DNA from: Lewinellaceae bacterium
GTDB lineage: Bacteria; Bacteroidota; Bacteroidia; Chitinophagales; Saprospiraceae
Direction: 5' to 3'
Assembly (NCBI GenBank): GCA_020636405.1
Contig: JACJXW010000005.1
Coordinates: 1,054,001 to 1,118,000, forward strand
Length of the DNA: 64,000 nucleotides
Shown here: piece by piece, positions 35,234 through 45,077 of the stretch
Numbering within the stretch: position 1 is the stretch's first letter
Layout: each line of letters opens with the position of its first letter
Translations under genes and position numbers: made by a program
The notes under the pieces: model-generated
Databases searched by the model: none
What the model saw: the letters and a program-made list of their open reading frames with translations, nothing else
Told to the model about the DNA's origin: nothing

Positions 35234-37339
35234 CTATCGCACCAATACTACCTCTCCTTTCAACACCACCCTCCGCCCGTCCAGCAGTTCTACTTCTGTC
35301 TCCCAGGCGTACAGGCCTGCCGGAGCCGGGCGCTCCTGCCGCCGGCCATCCCAGCCGGCAGCGGGATCATTAGGAGGAATATTGTTTGCAGAAAATACCA
35401 GCCCGCCCCAGCGGTTGTAAACCTCGAAGCGGATCACCCGGGCGGCTTCCTCTCCAGCGTAGAGGAACAGCCGGTCGTTCACACCATCTCCATTAGGGCT
35501 GAATGCATTGGGCACGTAAATTCTTTGCCGGGGAAGCACCACTACCTCCACCGCCGCCGAGGCGGTACAGCCGTATTTATCCGCCACTACCAATTCATAG
35601 AGGGTGGAAACCTCCGGGCTAGCCTGAGGAGACGGGCAACCCGTACAGCTCAGGCCTTCAGCGGGCCGCCAGAAATAGCTCACTTCCTGAGGGCGGTTGA
35701 CTATGGGCTGCAAAGCCACGGCCATGCCCAGGGGCGCTTCCAGCCGTTCAGGCAAAGACAGGAGCAGTTCCGGCGGCGGCGATACTCGTACGGTAGCCAA
35801 CTCCCGCCCGCAGCTGTACTCCGCCTCCAGTTCATAATCGCCATAGGCGGTGACGGCCAGCTCGCGGCCGGTATCCCCTGTACTCCAGCGGTAGCTGTCG
35901 AATCCTGGGGCCGCCGAGAGGAGCAGCGGCTCGTCGTCCAGGCAGGCCATCGTGTCGGTAGGTAAGCCCAGGGCAAGGGGGGGCTGCTGTTCAATAGCAA
36001 TAGTATCTCGTATAGTGCGGCAATGGTGAGCCGCCTCCACCCAGTACAAGCCCGGCTCGGATACTTCTATCTGCCGGCCCACCTCTCCGGTGCTCCACCG
36101 GTAGGAGACATAGCCCTGCCCTGCGCTGAGCTGCTGGCTGATGGAGCCGGCAGTGCAGTGAATCGTATCCGGCCCCAGTGAAAACGGCTCGGGCTGTTCT
36201 ACCTCGATAAGGATGGTATCCTGTACCGTGCCACAGGCGTAGGAAGCTTCCAGGCCGTACAGGCCGGGAGCACCAATTTCCAGGACGGCGGCGCTGTCGC
36301 CCGTGCTCCAGCGGTACGTATTCATACCGGCGGGCCCCGGCAGGGAATAGGGTAACTCCTCAGCACATAACGACAGATCGGGCCCCAGGCTCACCGCTTC
36401 CGGCGGAAGATAGCGCACCACCGCCGTATCCCGGATGACAAACTCCTGATAGGCGGCTTCCAGGATGTACACGCCCGGCTCCGTCACGGTTATAGCCTGG
36501 GTGCTGTCGCCCGTGCTCCAGCGATAGCCATCGTGCAGGCCCGAGGCCGACAGTTCCACCGAAAAAGGCATTTCGCATAAGATGGTGTCTCGCAAGCCCA
36601 ACTCGCCGATATGGTAGGGTATCTTTTCTACCCGGACGTCGTCGATGAAATAATAAGAAATTAAGCCTCCCCATTGTTCTACTTCTACATAGTTTATCTC
36701 TCCATCGGGCCGGAAGTTGCCAATGGTCATGAAAGCCTCGCCACCGGAGGCCTTGTACACCCAGCGCAATGGCGTCCATTCTTCCTGAGAAGTGATGAAA
36801 TTCCCAGGCGTGTTGTTCAGTTGCGGCTGAGCCAGGATGGTTCGGCTGGTAAATATGGTTGGCGGCATGTCTACCCAGAGCAGGCTGTCCGTGAATAAAA
36901 TGCTGAAGGCGTCGGTTCCCAATTTTTTACCATCGTGTAAGGACGCATATAATTCCACTATATAAAAAGAATCCTTTTGAAGAGGATTCAGCAGTTCAGT
37001 TTCCAGATACTCGCTTGCATCTCCGGGGATCGAATAAGGCCCTCCCCAAAGATTAAAACCTACATAGCCTTCACCCGTACGCGCATATTGAAATCCAAAT
37101 GAAGGCATATTACTAGGTACTCCGGCCGCTGCATCCCCGCAGGCATGGAAATAATCAGAAGAAACAGTAGGCGTAATCCATCCTACTACTAAGTCTATAC
37201 CATTGTGGTATCCGGTGTTGTTCAACCCACTTGGGCAGGCTGTGTGCTCTTCGAAAGAGGGGTTGGGCACCAGGTTCTGGGCGGGTGTTTCAAGGTTTGC
37301 TAAAAAAAGAGTAAAGAGGATAAGCCATGGCCTTAACAT
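35234..37339 (-). CDS. Large secreted protein with Ig/PKD-like repeats and CHU_C gliding-type sorting domain
   Basis: 701 residues with signal peptide MLRPWLILFTLFLANLETPAQ. The N-terminal 230 residues contain NPSFEEHTACPSG, typical of a carbohydrate-binding-like jelly roll found with this family. Five similar Ig/PKD-like units of about 85 residues follow, each with YRWSTGD and 'PGVYILEA' or 'PGLYGLEA' strands. The C-terminus (VYVPNAFSPNGDGVND style: IYVPNAFSPNGDGVNDRL, VYNRWGGLVFSA, GWDGRRQERPAPAGLYAWE) is the type B sorting domain linked to SprB-like gliding proteins. Probably displayed on the surface as an adhesin. Tandem with the next secreted gene and convergent-free. Confidence 0.87.
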   Translation of the reverse strand: MLRPWLILFTLFLANLETPAQNLVPNPSFEEHTACPSGLNNTGYHNGIDLVVGWITPTVSSDYFHACGDAAAGVPSNMPSFGFQYARTGEGYVGFNLWGGPYSIPGDASEYLETELLNPLQKDSFYIVELYASLHDGKKLGTDAFSILFTDSLLWVDMPPTIFTSRTILAQPQLNNTPGNFITSQEEWTPLRWVYKASGGEAFMTIGNFRPDGEINYVEVEQWGGLISYYFIDDVRVEKIPYHIGELGLRDTILCEMPFSVELSASGLHDGYRWSTGDSTQAITVTEPGVYILEAAYQEFVIRDTAVVRYLPPEAVSLGPDLSLCAEELPYSLPGPAGMNTYRWSTGDSAAVLEIGAPGLYGLEASYACGTVQDTILIEVEQPEPFSLGPDTIHCTAGSISQQLSAGQGYVSYRWSTGEVGRQIEVSEPGLYWVEAAHHCRTIRDTIAIEQQPPLALGLPTDTMACLDDEPLLLSAAPGFDSYRWSTGDTGRELAVTAYGDYELEAEYSCGRELATVRVSPPPELLLSLPERLEAPLGMAVALQPIVNRPQEVSYFWRPAEGLSCTGCPSPQASPEVSTLYELVVADKYGCTASAAVEVVVLPRQRIYVPNAFSPNGDGVNDRLFLYAGEEAARVIRFEVYNRWGGLVFSANNIPPNDPAAGWDGRRQERPAPAGLYAWETEVELLDGRRVVLKGEVVLVR

Positions 37340-37393
37340 AGGTATGGAATTTTGGAGGGCAGCCCACCTCCCGGCAGGCTGCTCTCTTTTACC

Positions 37394-39613
37394 TTATAAT
37401 TTGATCAGTCTACCGGAGACAGGGGTGAGGGCAGGGCCCTGGAGCCGATACCAGTAGGCGCCGGCCGGTAAATGGCTCAGATTGAGCTGCCAGAGGGCGG
37501 GGCCTGGTTCCAGGTAGCGCTCCTCCTTAAGAAGCAAAGCGCCGGACTGGCTGAAAACCTCCAGCTTCAGATCGCAAAAGGTAGTTATTTCCATTTGAAG
37601 GCGCCAGTCATCCACTATCGGGTTGGGATATGTTTCCAGTAGAAATACCTCTTTTGATTTAGGAAGTGCCTGGGTATAATCCGGCGCTCCCGGCCCCGGG
37701 CGATATTGACCATCAAACTGGATGAAAGTATAGTCTTCTACCGAACCGCAAGCATTGCCGACTTCAACACTGGCTTTTATGCACCTGCCTACAAAATTAT
37801 TATTGGCAAAATAACCGGTTGAACCATTGATCACAAATGAATTAACGCCCCGCGACAGTTCGTTTACAGTATTGACATTTTCTGCCGGGCCGTCATACAA
37901 AAATACGATCTCTGCGCCCGTGTTGCAGTCCACCTCCCAGATCTTTACCCGGTAGAACGTCACATCCCCGCTGGCATTCTCAAAATTGAGCTGAGTGGAA
38001 TAAGTGCCGCCCGGGCAGGGCGTGTTGATGTCCTGGCTGGCCGGACAATGCGGCCCGTTCCCAGGAATTACCTGCAGGTTAACCGCCGTCACATCCGCCG
38101 GCGCTCCGAATACCTGGAAAAAGCCAGAGGCCGCCGCTTCCGAACACTCATTACTCATGGATAAAGTGATGAGGAAAACCTGGCCGAGGTAGTTGTCAAA
38201 AAGCCCGCAGCCTTCCGGATCCTGCAAACACCTCAGATCGATCGCCGGGCCCGGCCCGCCGGAGTTGGTTTCCTGATAATCCAGATATGGCCTGCCGGTG
38301 AGCGGGGTACCGCTTACCGGGTCCACACTGACAATGGACAGCGTGTAGCTGGCAGATAGGCCCGTATAATCCACTTCCAATTCAATTGGGGTGCAGTCAT
38401 AAAAAAACGGCGCTCCTTGTGTTATATCTTCCGGAAGCCCCGTCCCGTTGATCGCCAGGCTGTTTATTTCTAAAGGCGGCACGCCGTAAAAGGCGCCGTC
38501 TCCTTCCCCGTCGATCTGGTCGGGTAAAGCATAGGCGTCGGCGGTAGCGGCCACATCGTCGGAATAAACGCTGACCTCGACTCCGATAGGGATGAAAAGG
38601 TTTGGCCCCGTTTCAAGGCTCCACAACTCTCCTGCTTCTTTGCCCTCTCTCACCAAATACATCAGGTTGTCCTTGCCCACTTCGAGGTGAGTCTTGCCAA
38701 AACCTTCTTTATCCAGGATCTTTGTAAAACCTTCTTCACCAAAGCGCCATTGTACGATTCCTTCCGTTTGGTGAGAGAGGTATAAGTCCAGGCAATCATA
38801 AGAAAACTCCAGCCCTGCAATATAGCCCTCCGAAATAAACAATTCATGCAATTGGCCGCTTTGCAGGCCGTAAACGTAGGCAAAGGGGCCGACGCTCCAG
38901 GCCAGGTGGCTGTTGCAGGGAGAAACCTCCACTTCGCTGCCCAGGTCGTTTTCCGGCTCGAAAGAGGATACCACCTGATCGAAAAACAAACCGTTCTCCT
39001 CCATTATGTACCGAAATACTTCGCCTTCCGCATAAGGAACCACGTAAATGTAACGGTCGGCCACAGTACCTGGTATAACCTGCGAAACCGCCAGGCTCCC
39101 GGAGTTCCCGCTGAATTCCCGCTCTATAACCGGGCTGGTAACATAAGAAACGTATCCGTCCGAACCAACCACCACTTCCATATACCCGAAGGCCAAATCG
39201 GCAGGAGGATAGGTTTCCATATAAAAAACACAGTACGTTCCGCAAGTCCCGGGCACAGGCGCTATGCCCACCTCTTTCATCTGAGCGCCGAAAGCGAAGT
39301 TGCCTTCCAGCTCTCCGTCCCGGTTATAAATGCTTCCGTCCTGAATGTAGAACAGCAGGTTTCCATCTTCGTCAAATACGCTGTTTTCGTAAATGTACGG
39401 GGTGGAAATATCCGGGTGGGGGTTGCTGAACCCAAAAGGGCTGAAGCCCGGACCGGCGTCGAAATCCACTTCGGTGGGATACAACAGCCATTTGTCTTTC
39501 TGGCCCTGGGCGGGCCATGCTAAACCGGACAGGAAGGCCATTGCTATCAGAATTGGAAAAAGGCTTTTGGCCCTATGGAAATGATTGTGCAAGAGCCCTG
39601 GAAGATCAGCCAC
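37394..39613 (-). CDS. Large secreted protein with type A T9SS sorting domain
   Basis: 739 residues. The start is uncertain: the hydrophobic signal segment (LFPILIAMAFLSGLAWPAQ) lies about 18 residues in, and internal starts would also work. The middle resembles a beta-propeller (YPTEVDFDAGPGFSPFGFSN to WSLETGPNLFIPIG) seen in T9SS proteins that begin with an integrin-like reading frame. The last ~90 residues (ETYPNPIVDDWRLQME, then LNLSHLPAGAYWYRLQ) form the type A sorting domain. No catalytic residues are recognised. It precedes the CHU_C protein gene by 54 bp on the same strand, so both may be one transcript of surface proteins. Confidence 0.85.
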   Translation of the reverse strand: MADLPGLLHNHFHRAKSLFPILIAMAFLSGLAWPAQGQKDKWLLYPTEVDFDAGPGFSPFGFSNPHPDISTPYIYENSVFDEDGNLLFYIQDGSIYNRDGELEGNFAFGAQMKEVGIAPVPGTCGTYCVFYMETYPPADLAFGYMEVVVGSDGYVSYVTSPVIEREFSGNSGSLAVSQVIPGTVADRYIYVVPYAEGEVFRYIMEENGLFFDQVVSSFEPENDLGSEVEVSPCNSHLAWSVGPFAYVYGLQSGQLHELFISEGYIAGLEFSYDCLDLYLSHQTEGIVQWRFGEEGFTKILDKEGFGKTHLEVGKDNLMYLVREGKEAGELWSLETGPNLFIPIGVEVSVYSDDVAATADAYALPDQIDGEGDGAFYGVPPLEINSLAINGTGLPEDITQGAPFFYDCTPIELEVDYTGLSASYTLSIVSVDPVSGTPLTGRPYLDYQETNSGGPGPAIDLRCLQDPEGCGLFDNYLGQVFLITLSMSNECSEAAASGFFQVFGAPADVTAVNLQVIPGNGPHCPASQDINTPCPGGTYSTQLNFENASGDVTFYRVKIWEVDCNTGAEIVFLYDGPAENVNTVNELSRGVNSFVINGSTGYFANNNFVGRCIKASVEVGNACGSVEDYTFIQFDGQYRPGPGAPDYTQALPKSKEVFLLETYPNPIVDDWRLQMEITTFCDLKLEVFSQSGALLLKEERYLEPGPALWQLNLSHLPAGAYWYRLQGPALTPVSGRLIKL

Positions 39614-40559
39614 CGCAGGAATTCGGGGCTTCGGTGAATAAATTTGTGTGTGTGTGTACTATCAGAGTAGGAAGTTCTCATAAAGCATTCGATATTTTGG
39701 ATGAAATAATACGCGTTAGCCGACGTAACGGAGAGCCGTACGCTTAACTTTAATGTTTATTCCTGGTTAGAATGCTGTAGAAAAGATCTTTGAAAGATGA
39801 ATATCCACCTAATTTAAAATAAAATATGGAGCGCAGCAATTTTTTAACATTTGGATCGAGACAGTAATAAAGCAGAATTAAAGAGTTTCTCCAGAATAAA
39901 AACCATACGATCCGAAAAATCCTTAAATTAATAGCGTTTTTATAACAAACATCCTTAATATGTAAACTATGATCGTCATCAGCGATAGTCAAGCCGGAAA
40001 TGGATAAATTGATAAAGGAAACGCATTTCAGGATACATCCCGAGCTATACCAGGGGGGCTTAAAATTGGTGAATGAGGAATAGCAGATATCAAGCTACCT
40101 GGATGTGCCTCCGGCTGTGAAGCTTCTCATTTGGTACATGAAAACGTCATTGTATGGTTTTTTGGACTGCTGAGCGGATTCCAAAAAATCGAACCTATTT
40201 TTAGAAGGGCTTGATTTAAATGTGGCAAACCAACGTCTCAGACGGTGGTCATGTTCGTCCGGCTACGCCAGTTCTGAACATGTTCGTTTGGAAATTGCCT
40301 AGGGCGGATGAGGCGCGCTGGCATTGCGGGGTAAACCCCTTTGGGGCCGGCCTTTGAAAAGCCACCGTCTTTGACGGTGGTGGTTTACTCTGGCCGAACA
40401 ATAATCACCAAAGCCATTGATCATTGTCATTCAGGTTTGTGTGTTTCCATCTTAACTTAAGCAATCTGAAACGGTTAAACAAGCTATTGCCTTTTTTAAA
40501 TTTCACACTTTTATCCGCCATAGCTCATAGAGCGAAGGCGGGCGCATCTACCATATGCC
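39614..40559. other. AT-rich gene-poor stretch with decayed fragments
   Basis: About 945 bp, AT-rich relative to neighbours. An 80-codon minus-strand open frame (39750-39992; ends LLRSIFYFKLGGYSSFKDLF) might be the C-terminal end of a lost enzyme, but has no start context. A short plus-strand piece begins MIVISDS (near 39969), like the start of a PIN-type toxin, and stops after 12 codons; a second open piece (MDKLIKETHFRIHPEL, near 39996) stops after 27 codons. Two similar hairpins lie at 40229-40249 and 40362-40380. It looks like a site of repeated insertion and deletion. Confidence 0.4.
40229..40380. repeat. Pair of REP-like hairpins
   Basis: ACCAACGTC-TCA-GACGGTGGT (40229-40249, one mismatch in the stem) and CCACCGTC-TTT-GACGGTGG (40362-40380, perfect) share the stem sequence ACCGTC/GACGGT. 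A further pair CATGTTC / GAACATG lies between them. The arrangement resembles a bacterial interspersed mosaic element made of REP sequences. Confidence 0.4.
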
Positions 40560-41462
40560 ATGTGTCGTTTCGTCAGTTACCTGGGCCGGCCCATCATTAT
40601 TGATGAATTGTTGCTGAAGCCCGAAAATTCGCTGGTCAACCAAAGCTATGACGCCGAAGAGATGTCGCAGCCCCTCAACGGCGACGGCTTCGGACTGGGG
40701 TGGTATGCCCGCGAGATCCGCTCGCAGCCCGGCCTCTTCCGGTCGATCACGCCGGCCTGGAACAACCAGAACCTGCGCTACAACGCCTCCCTGATCCGCA
40801 CCCCTTGCCTGTTCGCGCACATCCGGGCGGCGTCGGTGGGCGTCGTGTCGGAAGCCAACTGCCACCCTTTCCACTATCACGACTACCTGCTGATGCACAA
40901 CGGCGGCATCGACGACTTCCGCCACATCAAACGCGACCTGGTGCGCCTGCTCAACGACGAGTTCTTCCTGTGGGTCACCGGCCAGACGGACTCCGAGCAC
41001 ATCTTCGCCTTTTTCCTGCAGACGCTGGTCGAACGATACGGCGAAGAGCTGCCCCAACCGGAGGAGGTGGCGGCCTGCTTCCAGCATACCTTCGACATGA
41101 TGGAGGTGCTCAAATGCCGCCGCAACATCACCGGCAACTCCACCTACAATATGCTGGTGACCGACGGGCGCCGCATCTTCGGCACGCGGTACAACTCATC
41201 GCCGCACGAAGCCTCGCCCACCCTGTACTACGCCACCGGCAGCCGCTTCGAGTCCCATCCCAACGGCGACTGCTTCATCCGTGACAATAAGGAGGGCCGG
41301 CAGTTCGTGATGGTGGTTTCCGAAAAGCTCAACGAACGGGAAGAGGACTGGACCGTGGTGCCGCCCAATCACTTTATCTGGGTGGGAGAAGATCTAGAGG
41401 TAAAGTTGATGGCGATGGGAAGCCGTATTCAAAGTGGCCGCGTGAAGCCGGGGCTGTGTTAG
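40560..41462 (+). CDS. Class II glutamine amidotransferase (YafJ/EgtC-like)
   Basis: 300 residues starting MCRFVSYLG; after removal of Met, Cys2 becomes the N-terminal nucleophile. GDGFGLGWYA (Asn/Asp-Gly oxyanion part), TPCLFAHIRAAS and NCHPFHYHDYLLMHNGGI are the family's glutamine-binding and fold motifs, and GQTDSEHIF matches 'TDSE' of GATase_4 and of EgtC. The protein would hydrolyse a gamma-glutamyl amide or release ammonia. No synthetase partner is adjacent, so the substrate is unknown. It is separated from neighbours by over 140 bp on each side. Confidence 0.88.
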   Translation: MCRFVSYLGRPIIIDELLLKPENSLVNQSYDAEEMSQPLNGDGFGLGWYAREIRSQPGLFRSITPAWNNQNLRYNASLIRTPCLFAHIRAASVGVVSEANCHPFHYHDYLLMHNGGIDDFRHIKRDLVRLLNDEFFLWVTGQTDSEHIFAFFLQTLVERYGEELPQPEEVAACFQHTFDMMEVLKCRRNITGNSTYNMLVTDGRRIFGTRYNSSPHEASPTLYYATGSRFESHPNGDCFIRDNKEGRQFVMVVSEKLNEREEDWTVVPPNHFIWVGEDLEVKLMAMGSRIQSGRVKPGLC

Positions 41463-41605
41463 AAAATTGGTATTCTACATAGCCGTTGTGCGAGGACAGG
41501 TGCCGAAGCCTTCCCGCTTTCGTTACAAACTTCAGTGGGCGAAGGGCGAAGGCATGCTGCCCTTTTGTAACCGGAAAGCAAGGGAATAAGCCTCCTCCAA
41601 CAACC

Positions 41606-42802
41606 TCACGGCCTCATCTCCACGCCCTTCGCCACCAGCTGCCACAGCGCATACAGCCCAAACAACGGGCCGGGCAGGAGCAGCAGAAAAATGTACTCAT
41701 TCCCCATGATGTCCCGAACATTATTCAGCAGCTGAATGCTGCCGATCGTAATGGCAAAGCCAATGGAGTTGACGATCGTCAGGCCGGTGCCGATGTAGTG
41801 CGGAGGCGCCGTCCGGGCGACGACAGTAGAAAACTGAGGCGAGTCGCCCACCACGGCAAAGCCCCAGAGGAGGAGGAAAGCCAGGAAGAGAAATGGGGGA
41901 AGCAGGAACAGCAACGGAGAGGCCAGGCACATCAGCCCGGAGGTAAACAGCATGCCGAACGCTACCCGGGCGCTGCCCACTTCTTGAGAATAGTACCCGC
42001 CCGCCACGCAGCCCAGGCCTCCAATGCCGATAATGGCGAAGGACCAAAGCGAGATCCCGATCTCCGTCCCGTGCAGGGCATTGTACGCGGCCAGCAATGC
42101 CGGCACAAAGGCCCAGAAGGCATACAACTCCCACATATGGCCGAAATAGCCGAAGGCCGCCAGCCGGAAGGGCTGGTAGCGGAATATCTTAGGAATGGCG
42201 TTCCATTCAAATTGAGCGCCGGGACGCCGGTTCGGCCCGTCTCCCACCAGGATGTAAAGCAGTACCCCTCCGGACAACGCTACCGCCGAGGTAGCCCAGA
42301 GGACTGCCTTCCAGGGCAACCCCTGCGTGTACTCCCGCAGCAGGTGCGGAAAAGCCGTGCCCAGCACCAGGGCGCCGACCAGATAGCCCAGGGCCTTGCC
42401 CAGCCCTTTGGCGTACCAGTCCGAAGAGATCTTCATCCCCACCGGATAGATGCCAGCCAGGAAAAAGCCGGTGAGGAAACGGAAAAGCAAAAGGGAGAAT
42501 AACCCGCCGGTGAACAGGCTGACGCATAGGTTGAAAAAGGCGCCCATAACCGCGGAAAACAAAAATACCCGCGACGGAGAAAAACGGTCGGCGATCGATA
42601 GGAGGGCAAAGAAAAAGGTGCCGGTAATAAACCCCAACTGCACAGCCGCAGTGATATCGCCCACAGTCTCGGCGCCCAGGCCGAAAGCATCCTGCAGATC
42701 CCGAACCACTGCATTGCCCGCAAACCAGAGCGAGGTGCCGGCAAACTGGGCGAAGACGATCACCGGTAAGATGTATCCTGGTATTTTGGCCTGAACGTCC
42801 AT
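41606..42802 (-). CDS. MFS transporter
   Basis: 398 residues with 12 hydrophobic helices and an ATG at 42802. The helix 2-3 loop reads IADRFSPSRVFLFSA (MFS motif A-like, G-x-x-x-DRxGRR degenerate), and the helix 4-5 region GFFLAGIYPVGMKISSDW resembles the arginine-containing 'sugar/nitrate' class motif. Large alanine/glycine-rich helices and a central loop (GDGPNRRPGAQFEW) fit. The substrate cannot be named; similarity to sugar-phosphate/organic acid carriers is the weak best guess. It is convergent with the amidotransferase gene. Confidence 0.88.
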   Translation of the reverse strand: MDVQAKIPGYILPVIVFAQFAGTSLWFAGNAVVRDLQDAFGLGAETVGDITAAVQLGFITGTFFFALLSIADRFSPSRVFLFSAVMGAFFNLCVSLFTGGLFSLLLFRFLTGFFLAGIYPVGMKISSDWYAKGLGKALGYLVGALVLGTAFPHLLREYTQGLPWKAVLWATSAVALSGGVLLYILVGDGPNRRPGAQFEWNAIPKIFRYQPFRLAAFGYFGHMWELYAFWAFVPALLAAYNALHGTEIGISLWSFAIIGIGGLGCVAGGYYSQEVGSARVAFGMLFTSGLMCLASPLLFLLPPFLFLAFLLLWGFAVVGDSPQFSTVVARTAPPHYIGTGLTIVNSIGFAITIGSIQLLNNVRDIMGNEYIFLLLLPGPLFGLYALWQLVAKGVEMRP

Positions 42803-43155
42803 TACCGGTAAAGGTACGCAAACCGTTTGTCTGTGCTCTTAGGTATACGTCGAAATAAGGAGATGTTATTATATACCATTAAGGTAACTATTCAGCATTT
42901 CGCTTTTAGCGGTTCGCTATTCGCATCACTATGCTCTTCCCCGGGAATACAAGTGCCAAAGATTTGAACGCTTCAGTATTCATAAAAAAATAGTGCGGTG
43001 GAAACAAAAAAAATAGGAGATTTCGAAAAAATGCATTAATTTTGAAACAAAAAGTTTTTAAAGTCAATTTTTTGGTTGATCGCTAAACATTTTGTACTTC
43101 GCTAGTCGTCGCGAACTAAAGAACAGGACTCCCATTTGAGTGAAAAACAGGGCCG
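42803..43155. other. AT-rich intergenic stretch upstream of the DUF1801 gene
   Basis: About 350 bp between divergent genes. AT-rich, with a TAATTTTG element near 43032-43039 that fits the Bacteroidetes TAnnTTTG box, but no well-placed TTTG upstream of it was found. Otherwise no feature was recognised. Confidence 0.4.
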
Positions 43156-43500
43156 ATGAACAAAGCAAATGATGTAGAAGAATACATAGCCGGGTTTCCC
43201 GAAGCGGTGCGTGTGCTTTTGGAACAAGTCCGCGCCACCATCAAAGCAGCCTCTCCGGAAGCGGAGGAATCCATCAGTTATGGCATGCCGGCTTATAAAA
43301 GGAACGGGCGGCCGCTGGTATACTTTGCAGGCTACAAAAAACATATCGGCTTTTATGCCACGCCAACCGGGCATGCGGCATTTACGGAAGAATTATCGAA
43401 ATACAAACAGGGAAAAGGCTCCGTGCAATTTCCTGTTGGCGAGCCCCTGCCGCTGGATCTGATCTCGAGGATCGTGCAGTTTCGGGTAAGGAACATTTAA
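43156..43500 (+). CDS. DUF1801 (YdhG/YjhG-like) protein
   Basis: 114 residues. IAGFPEAVRVLLEQVRATI, EESISYGMPAYKRNGRPLVYFAGYK (shown in parts: ESISYGMPAY; VYFAGYKKHIGFY) and VQFPVGEPLPLDLI match the DUF1801 family, a small alpha/beta fold whose proposed roles include iron-chaperone-like (YdhG) binding. Only the family fold is supported. It is 20 bp upstream of the next gene and probably co-transcribed. Confidence 0.88.
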   Translation: MNKANDVEEYIAGFPEAVRVLLEQVRATIKAASPEAEESISYGMPAYKRNGRPLVYFAGYKKHIGFYATPTGHAAFTEELSKYKQGKGSVQFPVGEPLPLDLISRIVQFRVRNI

Positions 43501-43520
43501 AAAATAAATTCGACAACATC

Positions 43521-44816
43521 ATGTCAGGCAAACAAAAGATCACCCCTTTCCTGTGGTATGACAACCAGGCGGAAGAAGCCGCCCATTTTTATACCTCTGT
43601 TTTTCCCGATTCGAAAATCGGGAAAATTCAACACCAGGGCGATGCCGTTATGACCGTCCAGTTCTTTCTGTCCGGCCAGGAATTTTCAGCCTTGAACGGG
43701 GGGCCGATGTTCCCCTTCAATCCATCCGTATCTTTCTATGTCGTTTGCGAAAGCGAAGCGGAGGTTGATCATGCATGGGAAAAGTTGCTGGAGGGCGGAC
43801 AAGCCATGATGCCGCTCGACAAATACCCGTGGAGCGAAAAGTATGGCTGGGTGCAGGACAAATACGGCGTCTCCTGGCAGTTGACTTTGGGTAAGATCCC
43901 GGATGTGGGGCAGAAGATATCGCCCTTACTGATGTTCACCGGAGATCAACATGGAAGGGCCGGGGACGCCATCAATTTTTACACTTCCTTATTTGACCAT
44001 TCCGGTACTAATCTCCTGGCAAGATATGAAGAGGGGGAAGGCGATCCCGCTGTGGGAACCATCAAACACGCCCAGTTTCGGCTCGGGGGGAATGTTTTCA
44101 TGGCAATGGATAGCAGCTATGATCACGGTTTCGGGTTCAATGAAGCGATCTCGTTTGTGGTGCACTGCGCCACCCAAAAGGAGGTGGACTATTTCTGGGA
44201 AAAACTCACCGCCGATGGAGGAGAGGAAATGATGTGCGCCTGGTTGAAAGACAAGTATGGCGTCGTCTGGCAAATCGTTCCCGATGAGCTCATCCGGCTT
44301 ATATCCGATCCTGACCCCGCCCGGGCACAAAGGGCGGTAGGCGCCATGATGCAGATGCGCAAGATCGACATCGAAAAGATCCGCCAGGCTGCCGATGATG
44401 AGAGCCGTACGGTCATCACCGTACAGGCAACCGTTCATGCCCCCGTCGAGAAAGTTTGGAAAATGTGGACGCAGCCCGAACACATCATGAACTGGAATTT
44501 TGCCAGCGGTGATTGGCATGCGCCCCGTGCGGAAAATGACCTCAGGCCGGGCGGAAAGTTCAGCTACCGGATGGAGGCAAAGGACGGTAGCATGGGCTTC
44601 GATTTTAGCGGCGCCTTTACGCTAATCAACAAAAATAAAAACCTGGATTTCAGGCTTGACGACGGCCGCCAGGTGCAGGTCCACTTTTCTGAAGTGGATG
44701 GAGGTACCTTCGTCATGGAAAATTTCGAAGCGGAAGGCATGAACCCTGTCGAAATGCAAAAAGCCGGCTGGCAGGCCATTCTGGATAATTTCAAACGATA
44801 TGCGGAGGCGAATTGA
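43521..44816 (+). CDS. Fusion of two VOC/PhnB-like domains with an AHSA1/SRPBCC domain
   Basis: 431 residues. Residues about 1-125 (KITPFLWYDNQAEEAAHFYTSVF, shown in part: WYDNQAEEAAHFY; DKYGVSWQL) and about 130-260 (SPLLMFTGDQHGRAG; DKYGVVWQI) are two PhnB-like vicinal-oxygen-chelate domains. Residues about 290-431 are SRPBCC (AHSA1-like): VQATVHAPVEKVWKMWTQ, then WQAILDNFKRYAEAN. Each domain class is commonly separate in Bacteroidetes. VOC domains bind metal or small molecules, and AHSA1-like domains bind hydrophobic ligands or Hsp90. The natural partner or substrate is unknown. Confidence 0.88.
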   Translation: MSGKQKITPFLWYDNQAEEAAHFYTSVFPDSKIGKIQHQGDAVMTVQFFLSGQEFSALNGGPMFPFNPSVSFYVVCESEAEVDHAWEKLLEGGQAMMPLDKYPWSEKYGWVQDKYGVSWQLTLGKIPDVGQKISPLLMFTGDQHGRAGDAINFYTSLFDHSGTNLLARYEEGEGDPAVGTIKHAQFRLGGNVFMAMDSSYDHGFGFNEAISFVVHCATQKEVDYFWEKLTADGGEEMMCAWLKDKYGVVWQIVPDELIRLISDPDPARAQRAVGAMMQMRKIDIEKIRQAADDESRTVITVQATVHAPVEKVWKMWTQPEHIMNWNFASGDWHAPRAENDLRPGGKFSYRMEAKDGSMGFDFSGAFTLINKNKNLDFRLDDGRQVQVHFSEVDGGTFVMENFEAEGMNPVEMQKAGWQAILDNFKRYAEAN

Positions 44817-44961
44817 GTTCGTGCGGTGAGCATCCTGCCGCCGCCTGCCGTTGCCTCCTATGACGGGCTGAGGCGCTTTTCATCCCGAACGGCCTAAAAA
44901 GCGCATGACTCATTGGGTGGATATCCAATAACGCTTTACCGGAAAAAATTAAGAGCTCAAA

Positions 44962-44992
44962 TTTAAGCGGCAATGGGAAATTGCCGCTTAAA
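44962..44992. repeat. Intergenic hairpin
   Basis: TTTAAGCGGCAA / TTGCCGCTTAAA form a perfect 12-bp stem with a 7-nt loop. No T-tract follows on either strand, so it is a weak terminator candidate for the VOC/AHSA1 gene (stop at 44816). Confidence 0.5.
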
Positions 44993-45077
44993 GGTGGCCT
45001 TCAATCGCTAATTTATTCCATCCAGGCGTGACTGCTGTCAGCCAGCACGCCACCGCGTATTTCCATGTATTTCTTTA

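Noticed and set aside
40250..40282. Another activator dyad (CATGTTC ... GAACATG)
   Set aside because: The spacer is 19 bp, not 6 bp, and there is no sigma-54 promoter or exporter gene nearby.
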